Positions 38,301 through 53,300 are shown, counted from the first letter of the stretch. The stretch is DNA of 64,000 bases from Hofstenia miamia (GCA_900660155.1 CABFPE010000031.1:2092749-2156748), one strand, 5' to 3'. Translations and numbers: made by a program. Notes: generated by a model from the sequence alone, not told the origin.

Positions 38301-41300
38301 AATTCAAATTTTTTAAACGAAATTGGGACATCAATATTATATAGCTTTAAATATGTTTGAAAAAGTTTCGACTAGGTCTCGAATTCAGTTGATTTTTTTG
38401 AAATTCGTTACTTCTCGTCTCGAACCGTAATTCTCGGGATTTGGTCTCGAGTCTCGAAAAGTCTAGTCTCGTCTCGTCTCGTAAACCCTGGTTCATACCA
38501 AAGCATTGGATACCATCTATTCCCTTTACATACTATATGATAAATTAGTAGGCAAATCTCGCGGAGAAGTAAATTTAAAAAAAAGTGGGTTCATGAACAT
38601 CGTTTTCTTAGAAACGGATTTCATTTCATCTATTTTCGTAAATAAATTTCTCGACAAACGAATGACACAGGACAAATTAGTATGCCCGCCTATGGAAACG
38701 AAATTGGGAAAACGATTACTTGAAATCCAGAAGGATTAATGTGTTCAATCTTAATGGATTGTGGGGAAGTCATTGAATTAATAGGAAGTATAAAACTTAA
38801 TATTAAAACATTGTAAACGAATATTTTTGGGTGAATTGAAACGAATTTAAATTCATTTAATGTGAAAATTGAAAACATTTAATCACCGGACACTATCATC
38901 TGCGGATGGAATTCCGGGAAAACTGTTGCAATGGGAAGTGGGAAGGATAAACAAAGCAGAAAGCATTAATGCCACTCAGCGACAGGCGTAATGGGAAGTA
39001 GGTGCACGCGCATAGAGTTATAATATTCACTAATAACTTTATGAAATCAACTGATGACGTCAACGATCTACGGGTAAGATGACACCTCACTTACACTCAT
39101 TCCATATTTTTCTTAAAAAATTATTTTATAGTTAATTTCACTACTGAAATTTAAACGAAACTGTTTTGCACAAGCCTTACAGTTAACATCTTTAATAAAT
39201 TTCCATTAAGTTTCACATATCTTGACAAAGCACATGTGTCCCAATGCAAATAAACAGGGAAATCCAATTCACTTCATTTCCACATGACATGGACGTAATT
39301 ACGATAAGGCTTTAAGCCTTATATCTATTGCATCCAATAGACACAAAACCGATTACAATCAAAATTATCATATCTCCACTGTAGGAATCATTACTAGATG
39401 AGTACATAACCGCAGAAGAAATGTCTGTAAGGTAAAGACGTGGGAAAAGTGAATTTAATTGGATTTTAAATGAAAATGGGAGAGTGTTGAAATGAACGGT
39501 TACAGTCAATTGGTTAGGATAGGTATTTAGCGGTGAATTAAACGTGCAGATCACCTCAAATGGCTGGTATTGAAAATGCGAAAGTGAGAATTGACAGTTA
39601 AATCAACTCCCGAGGGAAAGCATAATTTAAACTAACAATACACTAAATTTCATTAACTCCAAATCTACACCGGATTCAAATCCTTTCTCGCTACACCCCA
39701 CTGTTCCTACAATTCCAATTCGCTCGAAGATTTACTATTGATTCTGGAAGGTATTGAAGTCTGACAAAAACTTACATCAATTAATCTATGGATTTAGGAT
39801 AAAAAAATTTAACAAAATCATTGTGCATCCAACAGTAGATCCCTGCAAAATCCTAAATGAAGTAAAAATTGAATTTATCCTTGTTGACTGAGAATCAAAT
39901 TATTGTGACAATCGTAATATTGAGAAGAACTTTCCAGAAACCATTAAGAAATAGTAAATCAAAAGAAAATCTTAAAGCTGTCAGCTTGTAAATATAAATT
40001 TTATTTAGCAGCAAGTGCTGAGAAGAGTTGATAAATTTGTATTTACATTAATTTACTATGAAAATAAATATTTAGTAGAGACGAAGGATTAGAGGTGTTA
40101 TTGAAGTAGACTCAAAGAAAGAAATGCCTTCAACTCACCGCTAGATTAACCGCCAACAAGCGTCGGATCCACACACTCGGCACGCAAGCCGCTTCACTGG
40201 AATATCGCCTCATTTCCAAAACACACTGCATCCTGATTTATGAAACACAAATATTTATCGCAAAAATGCCAAGTACCATATAACTCGACAAGGATACTTT
40301 TCCTGGGGAATTGAGAGTTCCATGGGATGAGGCAAACATTGAAAGAGCTCTCTTGGGATGTTATGGAATATATCAAAAGCGGATAAATATATTCAACTTT
40401 GTGAAGTTAGGCTGGGTTTAGGTTTCGAAATCATTTTAGTGAATATTATGAGATATTTAATAAAACTTCAAGAGGTTGGATTCCCATCAGATGAGTTCTG
40501 GGGAATGCTCCCGGTTTGGATGGAATGGGATGGAACATGAAAATGGTTATTTTCATAGACTATGCGATTTCGATCCGAATTTTAATCTTAATATATAAAA
40601 TCTTATGCTAAAAAATCCTACATAATAATGTTATTGCATTAAGTAGTTAAAATCGTGCACGCTTAACAAGTTCCAACAAGTAAAAGTGGAAAGCATAGAT
40701 TCTTCTACCGAGTTGGTGCTTCTCCGACTTGGAAGCTGTGGGTTAGAATTGGAAGCGCATTCAAACTCAGTAGCTGGAATTAAGAAAAATCATTTATTTT
40801 TAGAGCAGATAAGCGGGATATGCGTCCAGAGCATTGAACAAACCAACGGCTAACTAACTTTTAGTCAAGCGAAAACAATGTTTACCATTGCAAAATACGC
40901 TTGTCAAATTTTAACAGGACTTGAGTGATTCACTGGTCGATTACACTAAGCACGCCGGTCATAACAACTACAAATCTTACCCATGCACTACTAAAAAAAG
41001 TTTCATAATAGTTCACAATTGTCATATTTTTAATCACCTAATATTAAAAATCTTATTCTTCCATAATCCTGTTTTTTCAAATTCAGTATTAAAAGCGTGA
41101 AATTGAAAAAAAACATTGCTGAGATTGAGAAAAATGTTGATTACAAACAGAATCTTCGCAAAAAATATCAACTAAACATTAAATTGAGTTCGTTTTGTTT
41201 TGACAGACTAAAGGAAGACGGTGTTGCCAATCAATTTGAAAGGAGTTATGTTTTGTACTATAAGTAGTATTGGAATTAAATAATTAAACTTCATTGATCA

Positions 41301-44300
41301 ATGTTTTTTCCAACAAAAAAGCATTCATAATGAGAAATATTTTTGCGTGGCTCTCGCGTTTATCAGATGTTTCGGTACGCCCGCAAAACGTGGATACAAA
41401 AATTCAACTACGGTACACACTTGATATATGATTATCTCATAAGCGATTAGATTATAAACATACAACCCTAACCAGTGTTGGGAAAAAAATCCGATTTAAA
41501 TTTAAAAAACAAAAAAATCGGATTTTGTTTTTTAAATCGGATTTATCTAAATTTTAAATTTACCCAGACAATCTTCCAAGGTAGTAAATATCAGAAATCC
41601 TTTTGATACTACTATTTTTGAAATACAATAATTTAATCAATTTTTAATAAACTGAAGATAAAAAACATGCAAAACAATAAATTCAGAGCTTGTCAATGAC
41701 TTCAAAACAATTAAAATACACTAATTTTATCTCTTTTTGTGTAGTTGATTTATATCAATAATTGAACTAATAATGTGATTTGATTTAAATCATGATTTAA
41801 ATCGACCAACACTAACCCTAACTGAAAATCCCTTCCAAATTTTCCTTAACAAGGCTACTAGTAACAAAGGACAAAACTGTGGAGGCGGTCTATAACCTAT
41901 TATGAATTAATGGTTTTTTCAGTGACAATAGAAACTGAATTGCGTAGAGAAAATCTAGAGGTTTTCGAAATTGATCTAAATGATGTGATGAAGAATGCTA
42001 TGGAAACCGAGAAGAGGGGATAGTGTTAAAAATAAAACAAAAATATATTCTCCAGTACTTTGACAATTAATTTTTTGCTACTGAGAAATGTCAACATCAA
42101 TTTGCTCTTAGTACAACCAACACTTAATTTAGCTTTAATGGATTTAGCACTATCATTCCCGCCAACCGTTGACGTCACGTATTTGTAATTTTTCCAATTA
42201 ATTGTTTATACTACAATGCAATCATTTGCGATGGAGCTGTTAATTATTCCAACTACGATAACGCTTGTAAAACATGAATAGAACATCATACAAAATTGAA
42301 AATGAAAATCTTTTCAAATACACAATTGTTTTGCGAAAATTTCAATTTGTAAACAAAAAAACTTAAAACTTTGTCAAATTCAAATTTCATACTCAATTTA
42401 AACGGCTTTAAGTTATTTATTTGTCAAGTTTTCAAAATGGATTTTAATTGGTTAAATCAAAAAATTTCGGTACGGCATTTTTTAAAAACACAATTTTTAA
42501 GAAAACTAAAAAAACAGAGTTGGCAAAAAAACAGTTTGTATTGAAAAAGATACTTCAAACCTATTTTTCAAATATGCAAACAATGAAGCATTTATAGGAA
42601 TTGAATAAAGTATTGGATTTACATATTACAAGTTTAAATTATTTTTGAAACCATACGGTGTACAAACTACCATCATAAATTAATACGCTATTAGTTTACA
42701 CCAGAAGAGTCAACAAGAAAGCAACATGAATGGACAATGGAGAAGTTGACAACATGCGAAAACTGTCACTCAAACATAGTCTATTAAATCACTTTCCGTT
42801 TACAATAAGCGATCGGAGTTTCCACAGATAAGTTTATTCGATAAAGATTTGAGTAAGCAATGTCAGAAAAACAAACATAAACAAACGAGAGTGTCCAGGG
42901 TCGAAATAACAAAAACTGCATCTGGAGAAGTAAAGGGTATCCAAGGTTCTATTAACCCTGACATCTCTACCGCATGCATGCTATTCCAATTACAACCTAA
43001 GTTCAGTTTTAATACACAAAAACTAAGAAAGTGGGCCTTAACAACAATTTTGTTTAGATCAAATGTTCAAGGAGGCTAAGTTTTGAGGAACCTCAAATTT
43101 GGAAATATTCAATTTTCATAGAAATTTGTGTTATTTAACGATGGCTGTAAGATAGTTGTGTATCTCACTTACTACTCGACTCTTTTCTATTTCCCTCTGC
43201 CAGTTGCTTACGTTATATTGGCTATAAAATAATTAATCCAAACTGCTTTTGACATCTGTTATAAATTAAATTAAAAATTATCCATTCGAAAACAAAATAC
43301 ATTTCACAATGTTGCTGGCATACTGACATAACAGTGTATTAAAGAAAAGAAAAAATTCAATATTACAAAATCAACTACTGGTCTAAGAGTGGTGATATGC
43401 GCATGAATGAACAAGAATAAAATACAAAACAGAAATAATTACAAACATCATCAGAACAAGTTCAAGAAAGCCTAAAATTTTGAAATAATTTTTTTTGGAA
43501 TATCATCTATAAAAACTAGGTGATCACATCCTGGATTTTGGATTTCCAATTAAGATCAATTCTTTCAACAAATTTTTTGGCATCATTTTTTTCACAAATA
43601 TACAAAGATAACTAAAAAAACAAAATACTGAGCTAATACAATTGTTAAAAAATATTTTTTACACTATTGAACTGGATCGCCGTTCTGTTATCCTAGATAC
43701 AAACAGGCAATTAATAAAAAATCTTATAATTAAAAAATATGCCAAAATTTAATCGTCGCAAATTGGTATTATCTAGTATTCCATAATGCAACGGTCAACA
43801 GTAGAGAAGTCAATATTGATTATTTTTTATCGTTACTTTAACTCTAAAGTCGCCTACGGTAAGTTTGTGTGTTTTGAGATTTTAGCAGAAATGGCATATC
43901 AACAATGATAGCATAAAGTGATTTTGGTGCACATATACCTAAAATCTACAATAGTGTATTGAGGAATTTACCATTGCAAAAACATAACTACAACAGAGTT
44001 TTTCCATTTTTATATAGATCTTTCTGATTTTCTTAAAACAAAAACAAATGAGTTAGCAAACTAGAATTGAAGTAACGATATTCAAATATTTCAAAACGTT
44101 TGCTTACAAACATTTATTTTGAAAATAAGTATATTCTTTTTAGTTGTTGCTATTTGGCGCAAAACACAACAAATGTTCTTCTAAAATTCTGAAAGAAACT
44201 TTCAGCAGAAGCAGTTTGAAACCCTTTCAAAAAGGGCGTTTGATTCAGATAAAAATTTTTTAGTTGGGCATCGAAGAAGACAACATAAAATATATACTAA

Positions 44301-47300
44301 ATATTAACAATATTAATGTCTATCTAAATTAGAAATTCTATTAAATGTTTGAATTATTTGATCTAACAGCTACAGCATTAAAATAACTGATTTTAAATTG
44401 GCTATTGTTTGAAGTTCAGGGAATCTGTGGATTTTTTCTAGATAACAGAAAAATCCAAATCATCAAAAAAAATAAACACGATAGTGATGTTGTACATTCA
44501 TTTTGTAGTATTCGTACATCGGTGAAGATTATGTGAATATAAACATAAATGAAAACGGACTTTGTTGGTATAGATCCCGCTGATTGTTAAACTAATAGGT
44601 ATTTGCTAAGTTTATTATCATGCTTTTCTTACTTATGTAATACATAAGGCGAACCTCGATTTTCCAAATGCATGTCAGAATTGTTGATTTATATCATAAA
44701 TAAATACATTTAAGCTGAATTTCATTTATTATACATAAAATTATAGATTGAGTGTACAGAAGCTAGTCGGCGGATTATATAATTAACAGGGTTGAGTCAG
44801 AAAATATATATTACCCTGCCTTATTCGATGTTATAATAACACTTCCCTACTGTATATAAGCTTACCCTGTTTAATGATGCTATTAATTAATGCAGACTTC
44901 AATGTAATGCAGATAATTATCAGGAAATATAAATTGAACGGGTATTATAGAAAAATGTGAAGAGCACTTTACCTACTGTATATAAGCTTACCCCAAAAGT
45001 AATGACCAGCATTTCAATTGCTCTACATCATTTGAAATGCAGGGGTGAATAAAAACTCACAGTGCTAAGCCACGTGCGTCATTGACTATTTCATTTGAAG
45101 GCAGTAAGCTGTCACTGATGCTTTCATCGAACTCGTGCTGCTGCATGTATCTACTAAAGAAATGAAATAAATACAAGGAATTTCTCACTGAAGATTATTT
45201 ACAAAAGCAATTTAAAACCAGGAGAGACTTTCGTCCGATTTTATGAGTGTATTTACAACTAATCGAGAACGCGATTTGAACGTAAATTCATACTATATTT
45301 TGAGGGATGGGCGGCAAATGTCGTGTGGCAATGAAGTCTGCATTAACGTCCAAATCACATTTGGCAAGGCATTTGCACCAAATCTCTTAAAAGCAGANNN
45401 NNNTCATCGAACTCGTGCTGCTGCATGTATCTACTAAAGAAATGAAATAAATACAAGGAATTTCTCACTGAAGATTATTTACAAAAGCAATTTAAAACCA
45501 GGAGAGACTTTCGTCCGATTTTATGAGTGTATTTACAACTAATCGAGAACGCGATTTGAACGTAAATTCATACTATATTTTGAGGGATGGGCGGCAAATG
45601 TCGTGTGGCAATGAAGTCTGCATTAACGTCCAAATCACATTTGGCAAGGCATTTGCACCAAATCTCTTAAATCAAATATCGATATAAACCAGAAATACAG
45701 AGTTGTCTGTAGGATTGTCAGAAAGCTTTGAAACTTCACCAAAGTAGTTTAAATAAAATGCGTGGCCCGGGCATAAGGGCACAAACAATGGTTCTTCAAT
45801 CAAAAATATGCAACTTAAACCGCATTTAAAAGGACAAACCGTTTTTCCACATTTACAAAAAAATTTTCTCCACGCCCATTAGCATTTTTTTCAAATCTTG
45901 AGATATGGGCAGGCCAATTGAGCAACATGTCTTCATGCAATTCTGAAAATTTCTATTAAAGCGTATTGCTGTAGTTGAAGTTGATAGAAAGAATAACATT
46001 TTTTCTTTGAAAATTTCGAATTTTTTGAAAAATATTTAAATTCTCTCGAAACTTCATGTTTTTATAAAGTTTTGAGCCAATTGAAGGAACAAAAACTTTG
46101 ACTGTTTCTTATTATATGCAAATATATCCCAAATTCATTGAAGCGTGTCATGTACAGTTAAAGGTCATGGGCATTTAATAGTCTTTGGGCTATAGGAGTT
46201 TGAAATTTTTTCGTGGCAGTTTAAGGTTAAATCATAGCCATAAAAAAATAAAACAGTACAGGGTTACAATTATATGAATGTAGATTCTAATAGATATTTC
46301 GGTATATGTAGAGTGCCATTGTTGAAGGCTCACATAGTGATTGGATTCTACTTAAAATCTTTCGGAGAGCCTTAACAAAAATAACATCACTTTCATATTA
46401 CGATGAGTGAAATTGGAATTAAAATAATTGCAGTGCTAATACCACGCACCATGCGGTTTTATTTCAATTTCCTGGGAGACCATAATAAAGAAAACAGATC
46501 CGCTGGTAACAGAAAGTACAAGCGCTGAATAATTATTAGTTTGCTATTATAGTAATATGGTCGGAACTCTTTTGATAGCATTTACATTATCACTGAGCCA
46601 CAAACGTGCCATACGCAAGTGAGATCAAAAATCAATCAATACACCGGATTTTACAGTCTCTATCGATAAATTAATCGATTAATCAATCCTAAAATAAAAC
46701 TTACAAGCTTAGAATATATTCTAAATATTTACAGCCATGGATTCGCCAAGTACAAACCAGTTAATTTTTATTAAAGCTGTACACAACAGTAATAGTGTTA
46801 GTAGTACAATTCATGCCAAAAGGGTGGAGACACTCTTAAATACACTTCAGAAATCAAAATATAAGCGAATTGTCTTCTATATGTAACAAACTTGCGCTTT
46901 GTGACAATTTGCGAAGCAATTTATGCTAAAACTTGACCAATTAGGTAATATCAAGTTTTTCATGCTGTCTTAGCAACAGGGCTGGATGAAGGCAGGGACG
47001 GATCTAGGAATTTTTAGAGGGGTGGGGTTGATATAAATTTTAAAATAGATTACTTAAATAATAGTGGAGTACTAAATTATAAGATGAATTGATTAACAGC
47101 AGCATTTAAAAATTCATGAGTCACACTTTAATTCTGAGATTGGATTTAACAATGGCACTGGCAATAAACGTATAAGCCTATAATTTTAAAATTATAACTT
47201 GCGCATCCCTTTATCGCGGCCAAAGAGAGATGGGGTGACCACAACCCCCGCCCACACCAAAATCCGTTACTAGATGAAGCAGATTAGGTCATGAGTGTTA

Positions 47301-50300
47301 ATGTGTTATTACACATAGAGCTAGCAGCAATTAATAATTTTGGATGGCTTTGATACATTCCCAATTTTAAATTTCAATGAAAGGTTTACTTACTATGGTC
47401 CTGATGGGTATTCCACGTAGAAGTTTTCGAGATGACTAGAGAATTTAGTAGAGATGGGGCGATATGCGAATGCTGTGCAGTATGCAGAAAGGCAAGAGCG
47501 GGTGTAGAAATCGTGGATTTTCTTTCTAAAATTCAATTATTGGTGCATGAATCAAAATTTAGAGGGAGGTCCCCTTAAAAAATTGTGGATGGAATATTTT
47601 CCCACATTTTAAAACTGTACTTTTTGAAGAGAACTAATGTTATAAATAGTTCAGGAAATAGTTATTACTTAAAAATTACATTAACATTTCAGGTATTTTT
47701 GGAATCAAAGTTTCATTGAACACAAGTGATGGAATCAGTTGACCATACACACAATGTCCCATCTTCTTATAAACAAATGAAAAACGACCCTTTAACTAAT
47801 GTGGTGAACATAAATTGTAGTGATAAGTCCATGAGATATTGAAAAAATTATCGAAAGTTGAAATATTTTGGGGGAATTAGTGGTGTAATCAATATACCTC
47901 AATGACATCACATCGGTGTTTACATCGGTCGGATGAATTCAAAGAGAACTTAAAAATAGGGAAATAGTTACAATTAAATCGATATCTGTTTACTTAAATA
48001 TTTAAACGTCATTCGCGTGAGGAAAGTAGGAAAACAACATTAATTATTAATTCAAACCATTCCTTATTCCAAGACACAAAAATGCAATGCAATGCGGATC
48101 GGAAAACAATTCTTGGCTAAAGCTATTACTTTCTCAACATCATCAACTTATGAAACAGCGGTGCATAAATTATGCACACGTCAGCAATGTCGTCACATGT
48201 GCATATAAATTTATTCTCTCCCAGTAATAAAAGAAAATTGATAAATTCGTAGTAGCGTAGCGAATATGAAGTAACAGTACACACGTGATGTAACTAATCG
48301 TGGAAGAGAAGGTTGGAACGATAAAAGATGAAAGCGGACCTCGGAATAAAAGCCAATTTTAAATTTAAAGGTTAAAATATAAACAATCATTTCCATACAA
48401 TTTTAATCGCTGCCAATAAAGTAATCCTGATAAGCAGGTGGAAGCCTGCATTAAATAGTTATAAAATATGGAATTCTGCGATTAAAAACTGGCCAGTGAT
48501 TAGTTATCATTAAAACTTAATTTATAATAATAAATTGGACAATGGGATTTCATACTACTCTATCGTGGTAATTCTACAGATATGAAATGAATATCATATT
48601 TTAAATCTCTAGTAACTTGATTGTAAATTAACAGAAAACATAGGTATATATATACCATCATTTACCTGAGTTCGTCATTTAAAGGATGTATATCCTTCCC
48701 ATCCCAGAAATCTGGACAACTATCCATTAGCATATCAGCTGTACCCTGTGTGAAAAGCTGTTGCAAGCCTAAAAAACATCTGTAAATTTAGCTTCGATTC
48801 AATTCACTTTTAATGCACCTTAAATCAATTTCAATAAAGGGGTAATTTGTTGGATGGCCTACTATGAATTATCCTAGAAGAATACTAAAAGTTAATATCC
48901 CGCTGTAGAAGAAGTTTCAAACATTATAGCCAATAAATAAGTCAATCATATTTAACTTAATTTACATAACTATCAGCCAAATCTCATATATCACTTGATT
49001 GTAAAAGTTCTGAACTTTTAACCTAAATTAGCGGATAATTTAAATTTCAACTATTTATACAACAAGAGTGTTCAAAGTTTTTAGAGATTAGATCAAAAAT
49101 GATGCATGAATAGGTAAGATTGGGTTATCTAAATAACAGTCGGCAGCATTGATCAGATAATAGGGCTCAATTTGCCCGTTTTAGGTTACAGGTGAAGAAT
49201 AAATCTAAATTTTATAATTGCCTATAGTTTAAATTGATGGAATATCATCGTATAGTTGAAAAAATGTTGCATTCCCAACATGCTTATACTGTTGGAGGGC
49301 TTTTACACCAAAAATTTCTGAAACCAAAAGTTGGTAATGATAAATTTTTGTTACTGTTACAACATGAAAATTATTAACATAAACTTCTAGAATTTCACAA
49401 GTTAAGCGTGTCCTGCAATCACTGGTAATCAACTTCGTTCAGACGTAATGGGCAAAAAGCAATAAAAAAATTACAATAACAAAAAATAACTTTTATAGTA
49501 AGCACAAGTTAATATATTAGCTGAAGAGTTTACTTGGCTAAAAAACCAATTTAAATGGTAATGCTGATAATAGCAGGGGCATCCACCTGGATCTCCTATC
49601 AGTTACGCCCATGCATCCAAGTAGAACAAAAATGAATACAATTCATGAGTGAAAACCCTAAGGAAACGATGCCATTGAGAAGAAAGTGAAGAAATACCTG
49701 TAGGAATTCAACTAGTAATTGGAAATACATAAACTGAAAAGCAAATATATAAATATCAAGTCGTGTAAAACAAATATTAAAATATTTTTGTAAAAACAAT
49801 GACGTAAAAACATTCTAGCTACTAAAATATCAATTTTAAAACACCTTTTAACATTTAATAAAAATGTCAGCCAATGAATAATTTGCTCCGAAAGTGGGAA
49901 AAAAATTTATAAATACGCATTCTAAGAATAAACACAACTTAAACAACTTCAAGATATGCCTCAACATCAGAAATCCCATTAAAGACGCTAGGACAAAAAT
50001 GAAGGGATTTCAACCCCTATTAATGAACTGATGGGCTGTAAATTGGTTGGATAATATTCCGTGTTAAATTTTTTGGTTGGGTCGAGCAATAAAAGAGATA
50101 CAATATAGAGATACATATGTAATGTTTGAAAACAATATGTAGGTAGAGTGATGGGTGCATTGAAAGTCATTATGCATGCATGTTTGCAGGAGGATTGTAT
50201 ATTGTTTGTGTTAATTTTTTAAATTTCATCAAAGAAACATTTACTTTTTAGTATTATTTGTCTATTTCTGTTCTCTAATACTTTTCGTATGTGCTTCTTT

Positions 50301-53300
50301 TCAAACGTGCTTATGTATATTGGCTATGAAGTCAATTTTGACCCAGTTGGGCTGAGACAATCGCATTAAAAGCTCAAGAGAACTTCGGTTGGGTCAAAAT
50401 TTATTAGTTGATTTTCGGTTTGGGATAGGTCAAAATATGTTGACCCATTTACAGCCCTAACGTACACGTAAAACGCATTACAATGTATAGGCCGATGAGT
50501 TACTCCAATATCTTACCACTATTGACGTCTTTGACAACGACCGAAGTAAGAAAAGGATATGGTGCTTTTTTCCGCAGAACCGCTTTGATACGCCGCACTT
50601 TGACAGTGTCTGAAAAGTGGTAGGGCTGCGACTCCCTAAATCCCTGAATGTAATGTTGAACTTGGTAATTGTCGGTGGCAGACTTCGAAAATCCAATCGT
50701 CTCTGCCAACTCACAAGCACATCTAAATTTCAAATCACACTTGACGTAATTCTGTTTAATAGAAGTGGGCAGACAGTTTTGTATAACTAAATTTTGAAGG
50801 AATTTAATTTTTAAATGCGTTTTTGTTAAAATAACGCTTTGTTACAGAATGTTATGCTATACATAAATCACCGCTGTCATAATACAAACAAACACCTGTC
50901 AAAATTAAAATAACAATTAATGATCTTTGCAATTTTTTTCATTATTAAAGCCGCAAAACTACTGAATGAAAAACAATACATATTTGGTGAAGAAAACGAT
51001 AAAAGAATTTACAATTGTACACTTAATTGCTTAAATTGTTATCGAAGGTATGGTCAAAACAATAATAATATTCTTTGATTATATTTAATGTACCGCATAT
51101 TTAAATTTGAAGGCCCGCTGTGAAAAGTAAATTTGACAAATCTATTCAAACAAGAACCATTCGAATCCGCTTGGTGCTCGGTAATTCTTAAAATGGTTTG
51201 GTAACAACGCGTTTAGAAAAAAATATGATAAGGTCAAACGACAAGATCCTGAACGCGTTTGATAACCGAAATTTAGCATTTTATTAATTTCCAAATTTTG
51301 TTCAGTCATTATGAGAATCATCAGAAGCAGACTATGATTCACTTTGCATGAACATTGAAATGATTCAAAAAGGAAGTCTTACTTTTAATATCACTAATAG
51401 TGTTTTGTAGCCGGCCACAGCCTTGATGTCAAAAAGCCCCAGCAGGCGGCGGTTGCAAATACTGAAGCCGTTCCCAGCCTTAAATTTTCCTTGTATATAC
51501 TATTCACTAGATTTGAATAAAACTCATTATTCATTGTAAAAACTGTTGAATGCAGTTGGAAAGTCAAAACAAAAGTTGAACTTTTGGATGCTAAATATTG
51601 TGACTTGAAAATTGAAGCAGTGGCTGCCCGCAGTCGTAAGGGATCAGGATGTAGCTGACAGTTAACCGCAGTCAAAGCTGAAAAACACTACGTACTAATT
51701 GTTTGTATTACTCAAAAATGAAAATCTTTAATTCTTCGTCGGAACAGATCAATATTTAAGGAGTCCTGAGTTTAGATTATGTGGAAGGGTCTACAACAAA
51801 ATATTTCCCTTTTGTCGTTTAAAAAATAATATTTGAGAGAAATTAAGGCTGGTATAGAACGAAAATTACTATTAAGCAAATGAAATATCTTAGCACCAAA
51901 ACAGACGAAAGAATAAAATAACAGCCACTCACGCAAAAATTGAACTTACGATACAAATACTGAAAAATAAAGAAGGAAACAAAGAGTGTAGACAAGAGCT
52001 ACAATTCTAATACGTCTTAAGTCAACTTTCACTTAGAACTTGTGAACAAATTAGAGAGGAGAATAAAGTAAGAAATTGCGAACTACAAAATCATTTTAAT
52101 TAAAACATTCCTAACGAGCTGACGTTTCTTTGATTGATAAAAGCATCCAGGCACAGTCTATTAACTCAGGCTTAGCAATTTGTTGAGTAAACACTTGAAG
52201 TTTGTGAGGTACAAGATGTAATGCTAAAAAAGATTTCTAAAAAATGCCCGCAAAGTTTGCATTATTTTTGAGGTGTTGATGCAATGATTCATTGCATCTA
52301 AAATGACGTATATCATTTTGGAATCAAAACTACCATTTATAGAGAAGGTTAGAGAAAAGATGACGTCGCTCGGACATGAAGGTGAACCACTATGAATGGT
52401 GTTGAATAAGAACCTGATGAATTGAGATTTGAAATAAAATATAATTTTTAAGAAAGTTAGACAGATCGAAAGGCTATTACAAATGATAAACCTGATTTAC
52501 CACTAAACGGCCCCACATATTTTACTACTAGAAAGGCCAACGTGGGTCAATGGACCCACCTTAGTATAAAGTTAGATAGATAGTATAAATATTTTCACAA
52601 AGCATTCACAATTAGAATTCAAACTATTTATTTCATGTCCAACTAGATTTTGATAAATTTCCCGGAAAATCACTGAACATGTTTAATATATTCATTATTC
52701 TTTAATTCGTTCTTCTGCTGATCAAGCAATTGCTTATATTAATGATCTTGCATAGGCCTCTTTAGGAACTGATCACATCAGCGATTCAACTATTGAAATG
52801 TATACTTCAAAAGGAAACAGCAGTTCTAATGATTCTCTTCTCTCCCCATCATCCTTTCTGTTAGAAATGCTGCTCTAACTATTGCATGCTCGTCTTCATC
52901 TAACCAAGTTTCTCTATGTCCTCAGGGATGTATATCTGGGATGATATTACAAACACTAATAGTAGTGCTAGTCGACTGCAGTCTCTAAATATTTTGCGAA
53001 AACCACTACACATCACTTCTTATGCACGGTTTGCCAATAGCTCTATTGATACATGGTGTCCTATTTACAATGATGGTTTGCTCCGACATATAATCCTTTG
53101 CACAAATGAACATGCTCAAAATAACAACCCGAATTTTACATTGCCAATGCAGGAGTAAGAGGCTTTCATTAGTTATTTGTATCTGCGAGGTATCATGAAC
53201 CAAGAAGCTTTTCAATCAAAGATCTTTGGTCAAATTATGTAGGAAGCGATGCATTTACAAAATCAATGCTCGTTTTATACTAATCAAACGTGTTTTTTTC

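Larger units (their letters stand above)
38014..45060 (-). other. TMEM94 intron between exons 5 and 6
   Basis: 7047 nt, the largest intron seen. It holds two well-marked hAT-like MITEs (38100-38490, 41473-41814), a repeated 21-mer near 44.85 and 44.97 kb, and exon-like stretches at about 40.14-40.23 and 40.68-40.77 kb that do not fit the TMEM94 frame. Confidence 0.65.
45154..47393 (-). other. TMEM94 intron between exons 4 and 5
   Basis: 2240 nt as assembled, but it includes the gap and false-looking duplication. It contains one hAT-like MITE at 46993-47272. Confidence 0.65.
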
